Shown: positions 1-11,401, counted from the stretch's first letter. The stretch is 64,000 nt of DNA from Bemisia tabaci (GCF_918797505.1 NC_092801.1:24706477-24770476), one strand, 5' to 3'. The notes: a model not told the origin generated them from the letters alone. Made by a program: numbers and translations.

Positions 1-14
1 TCCAAAATGGGCTT

Positions 15-95
15 ATGGAGGATACAGGACTGTGGCGGTTAGGCATCGCAAAGCGCCAGAGCGCATTGTGAAAGCGGCGTATAAGTATGTATAAC
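15..95 (+). pseudogene. 3' end of a non-LTR retrotransposon ORF2 (decayed fragment)
   Basis: A frame beginning near base 17 reads EDTGLWRLGIAKRQSAL followed by TGA, then an ATA-AGT-ATG-TAT tail. The same C-terminal peptide (LWRLGVAERQRAL, stop, short TATGTA-like tail) recurs at 362-432, 10743-10960, 35066-35335 and 53822-54030, so this is a repeated coding end. It is inferred to be the extreme C-terminus of a reverse-transcriptase ORF, because the 35.1 kb copy extends upstream into an arginine-rich RGRP segment typical of such ends. Only the last few tens of bases survive here. Confidence 0.55.
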
Positions 96-361
96 CAAAG
101 ATGCAAAGTTTTAAAGAAAATTTTGTGAAAGTCTTCGAGAAAAATCACCTTTTTTTGCCTATTTTCTGAGAACCTGAGAACCTGAAAACCTCAAAGAAAT
201 ATGGTGAAAGTAAAAGTCTTCTATGGACAATCTCTCAAAAACATTGTTTGAGTATCAATATAAATATCATTTTTGAAAAATTTTCTTGAATATTTTTAAA
301 ATATTTTTTTAATACAAGATAAATCACATTTTCAGTTGCCCGATAATTTTTTGGAAGAAAG

Positions 362-432
362 GCACAGCACATGTGGCGTTTGGGTGTCGCAGAGCGCAAA
401 AGTGCGCTGTAGAAGCAATGTGTGTGTGAAGG
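362..432 (+). pseudogene. second 3' end of the same non-LTR retrotransposon family
   Basis: The frame around 370 reads HMWRLGVAERKSAL followed by TAG, then an alternating TG-rich tail. It matches the tail at 15-95 and lies in the same orientation. The 270 bp between them are AT-rich with no recognisable coding sequence. The fragment is 5'-truncated to about 60 bp and non-functional. Confidence 0.5.
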
Positions 433-865
433 GTTTCAGTCGTGTGTACCTTTCATTATTTTTTCAAACAAAATTAAGAAATAAAATTGTTTTGAAAGTA
501 TTTTAAAAATAATGTGAATGTTTTTGAAAAGTATGGAATCCAACTAACTTAGTGCTTTTCTTTTACTTTATGGCCTCTTTTATAACTAATTAATATGTAT
601 CTTGTTATTGCAAAGACATGTTGATTTTGAACCTACTTTAGACAGTCAAACGAGAGACAAAGGGTGAAAGCAAGAAAGCTTTTAGTAGAGAGAGAATCAT
701 ATGAGAAAAGAGGCGATGATGAGTCAAGACATAAGCTAAAAAAGACCTTTTCAGAACTAAATAATAAATAATTATACTGATAAAAAAAATGAAAAAAATG
801 CATAAATAAGCCCCTTGTAATTGTAGTTAATACCAAAGTAAATAAAAAGTTAATAAAATTTAAGT
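433..865. other. AT-rich sequence without recognised features
   Basis: I see no gene or repeat here. T-runs at the end (on the minus strand, just 3' of the tRNA) can serve as the pol III terminator of the tRNA-Gln gene that follows. Confidence 0.5.
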
Positions 866-937
866 AGGTTCTACCGAGACTCGAACTCGGATCGCTGGAT
901 TCAGAGTCCAGAGTGCTAACCATTACACCATAGAACC
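866..937 (-). tRNA. tRNA-Gln (anticodon CTG), copy 1
   Basis: The minus strand begins GGTTCTATGGTGTAATGG and ends GGTAGAACC plus discriminator T, 72 nt in all. The 7-bp acceptor stem closes (GGTTCTA with TAGAACC). Box A is TGGTGTAATGG and box B is GGTTCGA-like (GAGTTCGAGTC). The anticodon loop CTCTGAA gives CTG, so it decodes CAG as glutamine. T-runs on the minus strand just 3' of the gene fit a pol III terminator. The mature part is identical to the copy at 2141-2212, while the flanks differ. It looks functional. No intron is present and CCA is not encoded, as expected for a eukaryotic tRNA. Confidence 0.95.
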
Positions 938-1072
938 CGGGTGAGGGGAGGCACGTTTCAAGACAAAAATAGACCGTCGGTATAATTTAAGAGCCCCGAA
1001 GTTGCTAAAACGTGAATGAACATGACATTACGTGAAACGTATGAACAAAAAAAAATAATCCGCATCAATACC

Positions 1073-1083
1073 GGGGGGGGGGG

Positions 1084-1115
<32 letters not shown>
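1073..1115. repeat. G-run followed by T-run
   Basis: About 14 G, one A, then about 27 T form one homopolymer block. A similar A-run, T-run and G-run block occurs at 1793-1866. Such tracts are prone to slippage in replication and to sequencing error, so lengths are approximate. Confidence 0.8.
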
Positions 1116-1119
<4 letters not shown>

Positions 1120-1285
1120 CTACCTAATGTTTAAAAACGGAAGGGAATGAAAAATGCACTGTAATGCAGGCCACGTGAAACCGGCCTTATTTCTAGAATG
1201 ATTTAATAAAATATATAAAGTATTGCAAAGTTGCCATTAGGCTAATTCAACAACACATCCAATAATTCAATTATCGAGTAATTAA

Positions 1286-1529
1286 GGGGCTTGAGGGACA
1301 AGGCGCATAAGTGCAGTTTTTGCTATTTCGAGAAATATGTGTTGGAATTTTCGAAATTACATGGATCCTTATGGCGGAAAGAAAGTTCTAAAGGAATTTT
1401 CGATGCTTAAAAATTGGAATCTGAGAGCGAATTTTTCACAAAATATGCGTTCAGACTAGTTTTACTTGGAATCATTAATATCTTAATTTTTTTAAAAACT
1501 GCACTTTTGCGCCTGTTCTTCCAAGCCCC
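1286..1529. mobile_element. TTAA-flanked MITE (piggyBac-like), GGGGCTTG family
   Basis: The terminal inverted repeats start GGGGCTTGAGGGACAAGG and end with the complementary CCAAGCCCC. Inward the arms continue as CGCATAAGTGCAGTTTTTGC and its complement. The copy is flanked on both sides by TTAA (1282-1285 and 1530-1533), the duplication used by piggyBac-type transposases. The 244 bp hold no coding sequence, so it is non-autonomous. Related copies lie at 10238-10481, with an isolated right end at about 3930-4025. Confidence 0.75.
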
Positions 1530-1777
1530 TTAATTTATCTTTTAATATTCGCCTACAAGCACTTTCAAAATATCGTTGACATAGGTATAGACGGAAAATG
1601 TGTAAAAATACGTTAAGGAAAGTGTTCGAAACTCACCTTTGAGTCTCCGAGGCCATGTAGCGCATCAAGCTCGATTTTTAGGGGCCAAAATGACTTTTTG
1701 CCTATATGTCACGGCGCATTTAGTGAAAAGTGAGACGCAAGATGCTTTAATAAAAGAACGTGTGGTTGTAACTTGGG

Positions 1778-1790
1778 GGAATTTCAAAAA

Positions 1791-1823
<33 letters not shown>

Positions 1824-1866
1824 AGAAAAATTAGGATTTTTTTTTTTTTTTTGGGGGGGGGGGGGG
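1778..1866. repeat. compound homopolymer block A-run / T-run / G-run
   Basis: About 28 A interrupted early by a T, then a short linker, about 16 T and about 14 G. The words TTTTTAGGGGCC(A) occur just outside on both sides (near 1677 and 1871), so the block sits between two direct copies of that word. The peptides in this region are low-complexity artefacts. Confidence 0.7.
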
Positions 1867-2140
1867 CAATTTTTAGGGGCCACGTTGGCGCAAAACCTTT
1901 ATTTTTTAGGCGCCATGACCGATTTCTCTGGCGCATTTTGCGCGTTGGCGCCTGTGAGTTTCGATCGCTGATTAAAAATATTCTTGTAATTATATTGTTT
2001 TTGAAAATGTGAAAGTATACTTTCAAAATTTTACTGTCATGCCAAAATACGCTCTCCAACCATCTTTTAAGAGTACTTTCGCATTGCCTAATTATTGCAG
2101 ATGTCTGGGATAGCTTTGTAAGAATTTTTAAAATATCAGT

Positions 2141-2212
2141 AGGTTCTACCGAGACTCGAACTCGGATCGCTGGATTCAGAGTCCAGAGTGCTAACCATTA
2201 CACCATAGAACC
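2141..2212 (-). tRNA. tRNA-Gln (anticodon CTG), copy 2
   Basis: This 72-nt gene matches copy 1 (866-937) over the whole mature sequence: acceptor GGTTCTA/TAGAACC, box A TGGTGTAATGG, anticodon CTG, T-loop TTCGAGT and discriminator T. The flanks differ from those of copy 1. The minus-strand 3' flank contains TTTT and TTTTT, good pol III terminators. Exact conservation next to diverged flanks suggests that both copies are functional. Confidence 0.95.
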
Positions 2213-3929
2213 TCGATGAATGAGTAAGTTTTCGCGGCAAAAACTTTCCCAAATACCAAGAGAATGTTTGAAATTGCTGCGGTAAGCTCGACGAAAAAAT
2301 CGTGTGGTTTTCAAACATCGCGTATGAATCGCTGTCGAGGGAGACGGTTTAAAAATAAGAAAATCGTTTATGTCAAGTCACGATGAGTCGTCATAATTGC
2401 TGCGCTCTGTCTTGGCTCCGCGCTCCAGATGAAATGGGAAAATCAAATATGTACACTTGCTTTCTCCCGGCTATGATTCCCAGAAAAAGTTTTTTTTCTT
2501 TCTATTATCCGTAGTGAAGTCATACCGTCATTCTCAGGTGTGTTTTTTATTGTCTTATGTGGATATAATATTGCAAAAACTTCCTGGGAAAAGAGGAAAA
2601 ATGTTTCGAAAGAAACGGGCGGGTCTTTTCTATTATTTATATTTCTATTCTATTATTTTTTTCTTCTATTTTTTCTATCGTTTTTTCTGTACGAATTAAA
2701 TGTTTTAATTTTATGAATGCCGAAGCTTGTATGGACTCTGGGTCAAGCACGAGGGCTGAAGTGTTGCTAAGGAGGTTAAAGAGGTCTGGACTAGGGATAT
2801 TTAAGTGGGAAATTTCTTGGGAATTCGCGGCTGAAATCCATTGGCCAGGAAAACCTTTATTAAAAAACACATAAACATAAACATAGACATGATGGGAACA
2901 ATGACAAAAACTTACTTCAAAGAAGACCTAAATAAAGTAAGACCTAAAGTAATTAAAATAATTTCTTTTTTGTATCAAATTGCTCATTTTTCTTCTCATA
3001 CTAAGAAAATTAACAAGCGATTATAAATTTATAGGGGGGAGGGGGGTTATACCCTCCAGAGCAATGTCAGGTCCGAGGGGTCCTTCCGCGGAAATCTTTG
3101 CAAAAAAGTATCCCCTCCCAGATTGAATTTTCAGCAGTTTTAGCATACAATTTGTCCATTATTTGAAAGTTCAAAATTGATGAATAATACCTGGAAATTT
3201 TATTTTGATTTTTGGCCTATTTATTGCTGCGGCATTGAGTAACCTTTGACGACCTCCTCCCCCCCCCCCCCGGATCCGCCTTTGCAAGGATCGATACACA
3301 TCTTTAAGCTCTTCATGACGATCTGTCGCGTCGTTCTATGACCAGGCAAACGATACAGCACAAATTACGGTCAGCAAATAGAAGTAATTGATGCACCACG
3401 GGCTAATGATAGGGCTGAAAAACACATCGATTTCCCATTTTGGGAACCTCAATTTGACAACATAATTCGTTCTTAGCACGCACTGTCATTAGAATCGTTC
3501 AGACTTTATCAATTATCGATCGATCAATCCGACATTATCGATTCCGTAGGGTTTTCGTAAAAATCCGAGACTCTCGTGTTGCGTTGTGATCGGCGCCGAA
3601 CATGCAAGATGGAGGGTGGAGCTTGTCTCAACATGCAAAGTTAAAGGACACTAATTTGGTCGGAACAGATCGACCCGAATGAACTTTCGTTACTTGATGA
3701 ACGATTCTAATTTAACGATAGATGCAATCCGAAAGAGTGGCCAACTTGCGTGAAAGGTCGTCGAACATTAACACGCTTTCGTTTGACGAACGCATGTTCA
3801 CGGTGCTGAAACCTAAAGATGAGCATGAATCTTATATCTTCGAAAATTGTGTATGTAATTTTCATGTTTGGTGTAAAATTCGCTCTCAAATTGCAATTTT
3901 TGCGCATCAATAACTTACTTTGAGCTTAC
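2213..3929. other. unique sequence without recognised gene
   Basis: AT-rich sequence with a C-run near 3256-3270 and a polyT/pyrimidine stretch near 2640-2690. Short open frames here show no domain, codon bias or splice context that I trust. A small G/A-rich run occurs at about 3035-3045. I see no paired inverted repeats of the families found elsewhere. Confidence 0.5.
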
Positions 3930-4025
3930 TTTTTGCCATGAGGAGCCATAATTTCGAAACTTAAACCACGTATTTATCGACATAGTAAAAACTGCACTTA
4001 TGCGCCTTGTCCTCCAAGCCCCTCA
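3930..4025. mobile_element. right-end fragment of the GGGGCTTG MITE
   Basis: Bases 3985-4023 read AAAAACTGCACTTATGCGCC, then TTGTCCTCCAAGCCCCT, matching the right arm of the 1286-1529 element. The bases outside it are CATTTAAAG, not an intact TTAA, and I see no matching left arm nearby, so this is a solo end. Confidence 0.6.
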
Positions 4026-4029
4026 TTTA

Positions 4030-6230
4030 AAGTCATCGAAGCGAGAGTTTCTAATCCAACGGAAACGAATATCCAGCAAATTGGCGAAAGAATCAACATT
4101 AATTAATTTCTGAGTTATCAAATTTCGTTCGTTTTCATTTTTTTTAATCTGTTATAACCCTCAGCCTTTTTGTGTGTGCATACAATCTTATACATTCGAT
4201 TGTGTATAACAAAAGAAAAGCACACGAGTATGACGTGTATTATGTCGGCCCTAGACGTGCAAAAAATACTCCCGGCGGGTGTCTTGTCTTATCAGAGACT
4301 TGTCTGACCTGAAGTCATTCTAATGAGTCTCATCTCAATTGTAGTCTACAAAGATACACAAATACTGACGTTTCGCGGCCCTTTGTCCGAGAGGATGTAA
4401 TTAGTCGATATTGATAATCTTTCCGACTGCACTCACTTGATTTTAGTGTTCGGTGTAATTGCGAGGATGAGGTTGCAATTACAGTTGCAATCTCGCAAAT
4501 AATTGTTAATTTAAATGCGGTCGAAGGCTGGAGATGGTTCCTCAGATTTCAAAGCCACGCATAACCACCCTTGTTAATTTTGATCATAAGGGGGTTGATT
4601 TTGACGAGAGTGGATGTCAAAGTCTCGATTTGTCATTCTAAGGCATGTTCGTTCTAAAATCCATCTTTTACAACCTGAAAATGAAATCAAAAGTCCTGGT
4701 TCGAATTTCAAATTCACCACAATCATTGATATAAATGCGGATCACATTTATCAAAAAGGAACAAGCACGATTACAGCGTTTTCGGAATCCTGCTTCTTTC
4801 TCATTTTCCAATTTATGTCTAGTATTTAAATTTACACAATCATTTCCCTTTAAAATTAACAATTTTTCGGTGAGAAGCCAAAACGTTTGCTATTATGAGA
4901 GCTGTTTTAGATAATTATGAAAAGGCAACATTTTTACAGCACTGTAATTGCGCTGGTTCCTTTTTACTAAATGCGATCCAAATATGGAATTGAAAGCAAG
5001 ACTTTCAAGTTCATTTTAAGATTCAAAACTGAAATTTTTCAAGAAAACATTCCTTAGCTGATTGACATTTCAACTTTTCAAGTAACCACCCCTTAGCGCA
5101 ATGAATTTATGGAAAACGTGACAACATCGAATCAGATAATGATGTAAAATGCAGACAAACGCGTTTTTTTTTTTTTTTTTTTTTTAGCAACAATCTGCCT
5201 GACGAGACGCTGAAAATTACACAGAAAAAAAAGTGATGCAGAAATATGCATTTAGAGCGTGACTGTGCTATCCGATACTGCTAAAAGTAACGCTTGCGCT
5301 CAAACGATGCTTCGCGAATAGACAGAGGCTCCCAATTAGTACTTTTTAATATTTCAGTAATTTGAAGCGAACCTTGTAAGAGTAATTATCTCGAAATAGG
5401 TAACATATTTTTTTCGTCTCCGTTTTCCGTTATTTCGTTTTCGTAACCCAGGCACATAGAGAATTCACTGTGGGAATGTCGGTCATCCTTCGATTTTTTA
5501 GTTCCCTGTCGTTACAACAGAAATCAGACGCAACAAAGAAAGCGGGTTATGGTGTGGTACTCTTGATTTCCTGCCCGTGATCTGTGCCTGTCGAAAAGAT
5601 AATTTTTCCCGGAAAAATAATTTTTCCACATTTACAGGAAGTTTTCACACCTCCTCTGATGAGAAACATTCGTCTATAGTCTCCCCCCCCCTTTCCCCTC
5701 CCTCTCTTCAGCGCTAACGATGCAAAATTTATCGAAAATTATTATTGCATGTCTTTGAAATTGCACGTAATTATGATTTGAAGTTTCTAAATGTCTCTCA
5801 AAAGTTTAATTTGTCTTAAAAACTAACATCATATTTATGAGAGATCAATCTGTTTTTTTCTGACTGATTTGACTGTCAATCTAACCACAATATTTATAAA
5901 TTAACAGAGAAACATATTAAAACGGGACTAAGGCCGCTGCAAATAATAAAAAGAAACACATAAAATAAAATAAGAAACCCGGGACGTTTCTCAGGGATCA
6001 CACCCGCATTTTCAACCGGCAAAACAAGAAAAAATTAAAAGAAAGGACACTATGAGCCTCACCGTTGTTATTGTAAGACTCAAAAATACTGAGACTTTAT
6101 AAATTAATAGGAAGTTCCCTTAGTAGTATATCGTGACGAGAGTTTTGTAAAGATTACAAAGCTACCCTGTTCTGTTTGTGCAGAAGTAAGCGAAGAATGT
6201 CAGATTGTTTACTTCATCACCCTCTTGACA
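4030..6230. other. AT-rich unique sequence
   Basis: I find no coding exon, RNA gene or paired transposon ends in this stretch. Notable only are a T-run at 5165-5185 and a C-run near 5683-5690. It is probably intronic or intergenic. Confidence 0.45.
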
Positions 6231-6232
6231 TA

Positions 6233-6324
6233 AAGGCGTAACTACACTTTGCAATGAGCCCTGTCGTCCATACAATTCAAAGCTTTTCCAGGCTCATTTC
6301 GATGTGTAGTTACCCCTTTCTGTC
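6233..6324. mobile_element. very short palindromic MITE (about 92 bp)
   Basis: The left arm AAGGCGTAACTACAC...AATGAGCC is mirrored by GGCTCATT...GTGTAGTTACCCCTTT on the right. Each arm is about 28 bp, around a short spacer. No second complete copy was noticed, so the transposon assignment is inferred from the inverted-repeat shape. Confidence 0.5.
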
Positions 6325-6707
6325 AGCCGGGCGACGCGACGACTTGCTTGCGATTTATAGGTATGTCAGACGCTTCAGTACTGCTGCGAATGAGACCTTG
6401 AGATCGAAATGATGAATGAGTTCAGTTTACGCACGTTGATACCTTCATTCACAAGTTGAACTTCTATGAATCCCATTCACAAATCCGTCTGCGCCCACAT
6501 AAAGCACATATTATGACTCCAAGCAAAGAACTCGAAGACAAGAAGTGAATTAATCTCGGGCGGATTTAATATGAGCCATACCCCAGTGGTGTCAGATATA
6601 GCTCTGTTTTTGGACCGGTCAATATTTTGATATTTTGACGAGAGGAAAGATGACAGTACGCAGAATTGAATTAAATCTGACTTTCTAAACGGCTCGACAC
6701 TGCCTTT

Positions 6708-6880
6708 GAAGGAATCCAGAAAATTGGCAACATTGTTTTTCTCCATTGGGACCTACGGAAATGAATCGATTCTCGGAGAGGCCAAATGCTCTGATAAGAA
6801 TCGATTATTTAACATATGCTTAAATGGAGGGAATCCGGTGTTGCCAAATTGTTGGATCCGCCTCTGGACACTATACAGTC
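6708..6880. mobile_element. family F inverted-repeat element
   Basis: The left arm reads GGAATCCAG, AAAATTGGCAACA and CTCCATT. The right arm reads TAAATGGAGGGAA, TGTTGCCAAATTG and TTGGATCCGCCTCT. Both halves carry an ATCGATT motif. A better preserved copy lies inside a family A element at 46506-46672. There is no coding capacity. Confidence 0.55.
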
Positions 6881-6894
6881 ATTTCAAAGCTTCT

Positions 6895-6926
6895 AGTATG
6901 GACCACTAGACAATGTGCGAAATTAA
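6895..6926. mobile_element. end fragment of family X (TGGACCACTAGAC)
   Basis: TGGACCACTAGACAATGTGC here matches both termini of the 551-bp element at 31503-32053. The rest of the element is missing. Confidence 0.45.
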
Positions 6927-7179
6927 GTATTATGATTACGAGTACGTATGCAAAAAGAGATAAATAAAATTATTTTAATTTTTATGACTTCATATTTATA
7001 AAAATCGGCAAATTCTTAAATTGAAGACCATGAAATGAGGAAGAAGATTAGAACGAAAGCATTGTGTTTACAACTGTATGATGTCGACGTATTACTATCA
7101 AAATTTCATAAAGAAGACGATTTTTGCAAAGAAAATCATTAATAGTTACTACGAACCAAGGCTTGGCACTTTTCGACGT

Positions 7180-7612
7180 GTCGCAGGCGATCTGTCAGGA
7201 AATGCCGGGAATAACTGAAATCTATTTAGGCGACGATTAAAAAAAATGTAGAAATTCAGTACCAAAGGAATAAAACAGAAAGCCCTGATTATTATGCGCG
7301 GAATTTAAACAGACCTTTTCCCTGTTGAGTTGAATGCATCTCACCAACTAGAACACTTCGCAAGTGCGTTTAGTGAGATCAGTGACCTCAGTTGGGTTTG
7401 GCTCGGATAGGCAACTAAACTAACTGTCCGGCAAGGCGGAGAGTATCACTCTGAGTTGAAGGCGCTACAAGTCCAGGTCGTCCTTTTAAAGTTCTTTACC
7501 TATGAAATCTTCACTTTTTAGATGAAAATTATTGCAGTTTGACGAGTCAACACGCATGTCGCTTGCAAATTACCGACGACTGTTAACGTCAACTGCCTGC
7601 GACAGATGCATA
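7180..7612. mobile_element. family DD inverted-repeat element, degenerate copy
   Basis: The left edge carries GTGTCGCAGGCGATCTGTCAG and the right edge carries TTGCAAATTACCGACGAC then CTGCCTGCGACAGATGCAT. The interior 7370-7440 (GTGAGATCAGTGACCTCAG, GTTGGGTTTGGCTCGGATAG) recurs in inverse orientation at about 23520-23575 inside the second DD copy. Both ends and interior are shared, so this is one family. Confidence 0.55.
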
Positions 7613-8280
7613 AATTCAAACTTTACGCTTATAAAAAAAGCATAATATTCTCGAATAAAACGCACACTAAACGTTACCGTTAAAGTATCTGCGGTATGAG
7701 AATATGGCAACCTCGATCTCAGGGCTTCGGCTCAGCTGCTGCACGTTGCTTACGCTTTGAAAAACACTGGGGAGGGAAGAAATTTCTCGATTTTAAAAGA
7801 ATGCAAAAGCCGTTGTATCTGACTCATATTGAACTTTCGTTTTTCTTTTGAGCGGGAAATTCAAATGTTTTATTACTGATGCTATAAATAATAACATTAA
7901 TACCTTGGTAAGGCTATACGGGAAGGTTCCTCCAACCAAAAGTTCAATCAATTTTCCACTTTTACCTGCACTTGAACAGTGACGATAACTGCTTTTAAGG
8001 GTGGACTTCAGCGTTTTTAAGTGACCTTACTAAAACTATAAGTCAGTCATTGCAAATATCTGCTTAATATTTTTCCTTCTATAATCTAATTTTAGCTTTA
8101 AGATTGTCACACATTTGCTTCAACAACATTTAAAAAAATATTTGTCCCTGGGTTTATTCATTAAAAAAATATTTTCCAAGACATTGTTTTTGCGAATGCC
8201 TCTCCGTGAATAAATGTTCTGTGCGAAAACTTCACCAGGCTTAATTCGTTGTTTCCCACGAACGAAACTTAACTAACTTT
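7613..8280. other. unique AT-rich sequence
   Basis: No gene, tRNA or paired inverted repeat recognised. Several A-runs; no features I can support. Confidence 0.4.
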
Positions 8281-8510
8281 TGCAATTGTGTCCGGATTAA
8301 CATTTCTGATCACACTTAAAAAAGGCAAAAATTTTGCATCGACATATTCTTGTAAAAAATTTAATTACTTGAATCAATTTTGCAATTTTGTGCGGATTAA
8401 CATTTCTGATCTTACCGAAAAAGGCAACGTTTTACATACACTTATTTTTCTAAGAAATTTAATTGTTTGAGTCAATTTAGCAATTTTGTACGGATTGATA
8501 TTCCTCCGGA
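8281..8510. repeat. tandem repeat, about 100-bp unit, 2.3 copies
   Basis: The phrase TGCAATTGTGTCCGGATTAA occurs at 8281, TGCAATTTTGTGCGGATTAA at 8381 and GCAATTTTGTACGGATTGA at about 8480, each followed by ATTTCTGAT or a decayed version. Units are about 80-85% alike by eye. No transposon ends flank it. Confidence 0.75.
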
Positions 8511-8785
8511 TAAAAAACGCGAATTCGTTCGATACAAGGCACGACCAAGCGCCAAGCTTGCTCATCAAAAAGACAACGCGTATATTTAATTATAATTTTG
8601 AAGATTATTAGTTTTAACTTAACTTAAAATTTTAATAAAAAATAAATAGAATAAAATAAGATAATCAAAAATAAAAATCTCAGTAGACCAAATTTAATAC
8701 AATTAATGGTATGTCATTTTACTCATCTACTAAATAGTAGTATAGCAAAGAAAAATATTTGTAAGTAAAAATAAACTGCCAAAAA

Positions 8786-9032
8786 CTGCGGCGCGCCGCA
8801 CGGTGGATCTAGTCAATGAAAGAGGTCGGACATGGCATTTTTGACTGAAACTGCAAATATTTATGTTTATTTCGTCACATTTTAAATTTCAAGGGGTGCT
8901 TATAAGAGAAAATTTCACGAGGAAACCAATGAAACCACTTTTAAAGCCTTAAAAATGTGTATAAACGGAGTTATAAGCTCTCAAAGTTTCCAAATTTTGT
9001 CCGACCTCTCCTACTGGCTCGGTCCACTGTGC
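8786..9032. mobile_element. family J MITE, copy 1
   Basis: The left end reads GCCGCACGGTGGATCTAGTC followed by the AGAGGTCGGACA box. The right end reads TGTCCGACCTCTCC followed by GGTCCACTGTGCGCTGCC. Between them lie the family's internal landmarks TTCGTCACATTTTAAATTTC and GGAAACCAATGAAACCAC. Length is about 245 bp, non-coding. Other copies: 13376-14955 (split), 20206-20449, 24882-26755 (split), 41572-41696 (half), 51852-52094 and 59572-60748 (split). Confidence 0.75.
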
Positions 9033-9410
9033 GCTGCCGACAAAAATCGCCCAATTACAGTTCCGATCCGGTTAATAGACCTGAAACTTCGGGGCCCGGC
9101 GTCATAACTCACGGGATTTTTCACGGAAATGCGGCCGGGTTTCCGTCGCCCCTGGATCGGATCGGGAGCCACAGGACTCGCCGACAACGATGCCAGATCG
9201 CCCTCGAATTTCACTAGTTACACTGTTTGACCGGCACGGGAAATAAGCAATTTTTGAGCGCGGCAACGCCGCGCTCCAGTTTCGCGCCGATAAGATCGCT
9301 CTATTCCAGTCCCATTGTTGGATGATGATTAATTGTCGCGCATCCACCATCCACCGGCTACTGCGACCGATGCACTTATTAATGCGTTGCCAAATCGAGC
9401 CAATGGCACA
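9033..9410. other. GC- and CpG-richer stretch without recognised gene
   Basis: The composition is clearly higher in CpG than the surroundings (CGGCCGGG, CGCGGCAACGCCGCGC near 9130-9275). It could be a promoter-like island or old element DNA. I found no start codon context or splice sites that make an exon. Confidence 0.35.
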
Positions 9411-9715
9411 TTTATACTGAGAGTCTAGACAATGTGAATCCATTTCTGATTGGTTCCCATATTTTAGGCCTCCATAGTGTCACAAACGGGAATAAAGATT
9501 ACATTTTCACCCATTGCAAAGATTATAATCTGGAATGGACCGGGGAATTACGGGTTCGACAAGGAACAAACGGAATGAGAGAAGGAACGGAGAAAGGAAT
9601 TTGAGAATGGGCCGATCAAAGATTACAAAAAACGTTCAATTTGTGTAATCTTTATTCCCGTTTGTGACTCTATGAGGGGGTGCTGTTGTCTTGACTCTCA
9701 GTATAAAGGGACTCT
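9411..9715. mobile_element. family L palindromic MITE, copy 1
   Basis: The outer arms are TTTATACTGAGAGTC and GACTCTCAGTATAAAGGGA. The inner arms are CACAAACGGGAATAAAGATT and its complement near 9640-9665. The outermost left bases (GAGTCC) are lost. The interior is purine-rich and non-coding. A nearly full second copy is 28033-28336 and a half copy is 27773-27843. Confidence 0.7.
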
Positions 9716-10237
9716 AGAACAGAGTAAGAAATTAAAGGACTCTACCTATAAAGAAACACGTCTTGGTTTCATTTTTTCGACTTGAAATTTTTTTAGTGGT
9801 TGAGACCCACCTTGGGAAAGAAAACAAAATTGAGTTGTGGGTCGCATCGCGACCCCTGCAGGGCCAAACAATTGAAAAGTAAAGGTTTACTGTGAATAAT
9901 ATTCAAGGTGCTCTACGAGACTCTTCGACTTGATCCCGGTGTCATTTTTTAGTTCCAAGTATGGTCCATAAATTGCCAGAGGGTTTGACGGGATCATTGT
10001 TTTCTACATTTTTCAAAAACTTGAGGGTTTCTTCGGGAAGTTTTTGAGGAAAACTTTAATAAAAGAAAAAAAAAGCTTACTGGTCTAATACTAAATCCCC
10101 CTGTCACTTTAAGTCTACAATTCCTCCCATAGTTCATCAAAACAATCCCGAAGTTTTTAGTTCAATTTGGGCTTGAGAAATATTGCTTTTAGTGCACAGA
10201 AACGGGAAAATTCCGATACGCGCCGATACGAGGAATG
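9716..10237. other. unique sequence, no feature recognised
   Basis: Ordinary AT-rich sequence with one A-run near 10062-10074. No exon or repeat family that I can support. Confidence 0.4.
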
Positions 10238-10481
10238 AAGGGCTTTGAGGACAAGGCGCATAAGTACAGTTTTTGAAGAAATTGAGATGTGTGAACTCAA
10301 CTACAACTAGCTTGCAAGTATATTCTGTGAAAAATTCACAACTAAAATCCAACTTTAAAGGATCGAAAAGTGAGTTTTAACTTCCTCTCTCACATAAGGC
10401 TCCATGTAATTTTGAAACTTTGAACACGTATTTCTCGAAACAGCAAAAACTGCACCTTTACGCCTTGTCCTCCAAGCCCCT
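10238..10481. mobile_element. GGGGCTTG MITE, second copy
   Basis: The left end reads AGGGCTTTGAGGACAAGGCG and the right end reads CGCCTTGTCCTCCAAGCCCC, with CATAAGTACAGTTTTTG and CAAAAACTGCACC inside. It is the same family as 1286-1529. The flanking bases (ATGA and TCAA) do not form a clean TTAA duplication, which fits an older insertion. Confidence 0.65.
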
Positions 10482-10742
10482 CAAATTGCCCTCAGACTAG
10501 TGAGTAAATTTTTAACGGTTTTTGAATGTATTCATAGGTAATACATACAAGCATAAATCGAATTTTTCATGTGTTTTTCAACCAAGAATAGACTATCACT
10601 AAATCAGGAATAAATCAGTCCACAGGGTCTACAACAGGGTTACCACAACTTATCAAAGACTCGTTGTTGTGAAATTGTTTTTTTTTTACCTCCAGAGCTA
10701 ATTAGATTTGAGGAAATATTATATCTGAAAGTTCCTGTATCT

Positions 10743-10960
10743 CCACTCACAGTATATACATATGAGTCTCTTTCATAGCGCTCTCTGACGCTCTGCGACG
10801 CCTAATCGCCACAAAACTCGGTCCTCCGACAACCCGTCGGGGAGTTGACACTCCCTCATCTCATTTAAAACCCCCCGTCGCCACCCTTTCACTGGGGTTC
10901 ACCACTCACTACTTTCACTACACCCAGTATATGCGATGTTAATTTGACAACGCTGCTCCC
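10743..10960 (-). pseudogene. 3' end of non-LTR retrotransposon ORF2
   Basis: A minus-strand frame reads MRECQLPDGLSEDRVLWRLG, continuing VAERQRAL, then TGA and an AAGAGACTCATATGTATATAC tail. The same MRECQLP-x-GL-x-EDR-x-LWRLGVAE string occurs at 53.8 kb. Upstream of the methionine the frame is broken. The ORF stop followed within about 15 bp by a TATGTA-type simple tail recurs in all copies, suggesting an element that ends almost directly after its coding region. Confidence 0.6.
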
Positions 10961-11400
10961 CAGCCAGGAAAATGGGTTTGAAGAGGACCGTCTCTTGACT
11001 GCATTGTTTATGACTCTAAGTCTGTTTTATGGGCGTTTCGGTTCGGAAAAGCAAGTCTGCGAGAGAAAGTTGACGGCGGGACATTCGGACAATCATGAAG
11101 TATTGAAGCACTCATGAGAGTGCGTCGGAAATGAAAAAAGACTTCGGTACTTAACGTTCACTTATAGACGCATCATGAGAAAATTCAATGCTTGACTTTA
11201 ACAATAAGTCGATTGGAAAAAAGAAACGATAAAACGTAATTGTCACAAATGAGAGAATGGCCATTCTGAACACCAATGCTTGTGGGTGCACATTTATTCC
11301 ATTTTATCTACCACATATAACAGTATAAAATGTTAAATCAACCCTCAATTTTTTTCCGTGTTCCCTTTTGGGCCCTAAAAGCTCTATGACCTAACCTCAA
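10961..11400. other. unique sequence, no feature recognised
   Basis: No gene or repeat family identified between the retrotransposon tail and the SINE. Confidence 0.4.
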
Positions 11401-11401
11401 A

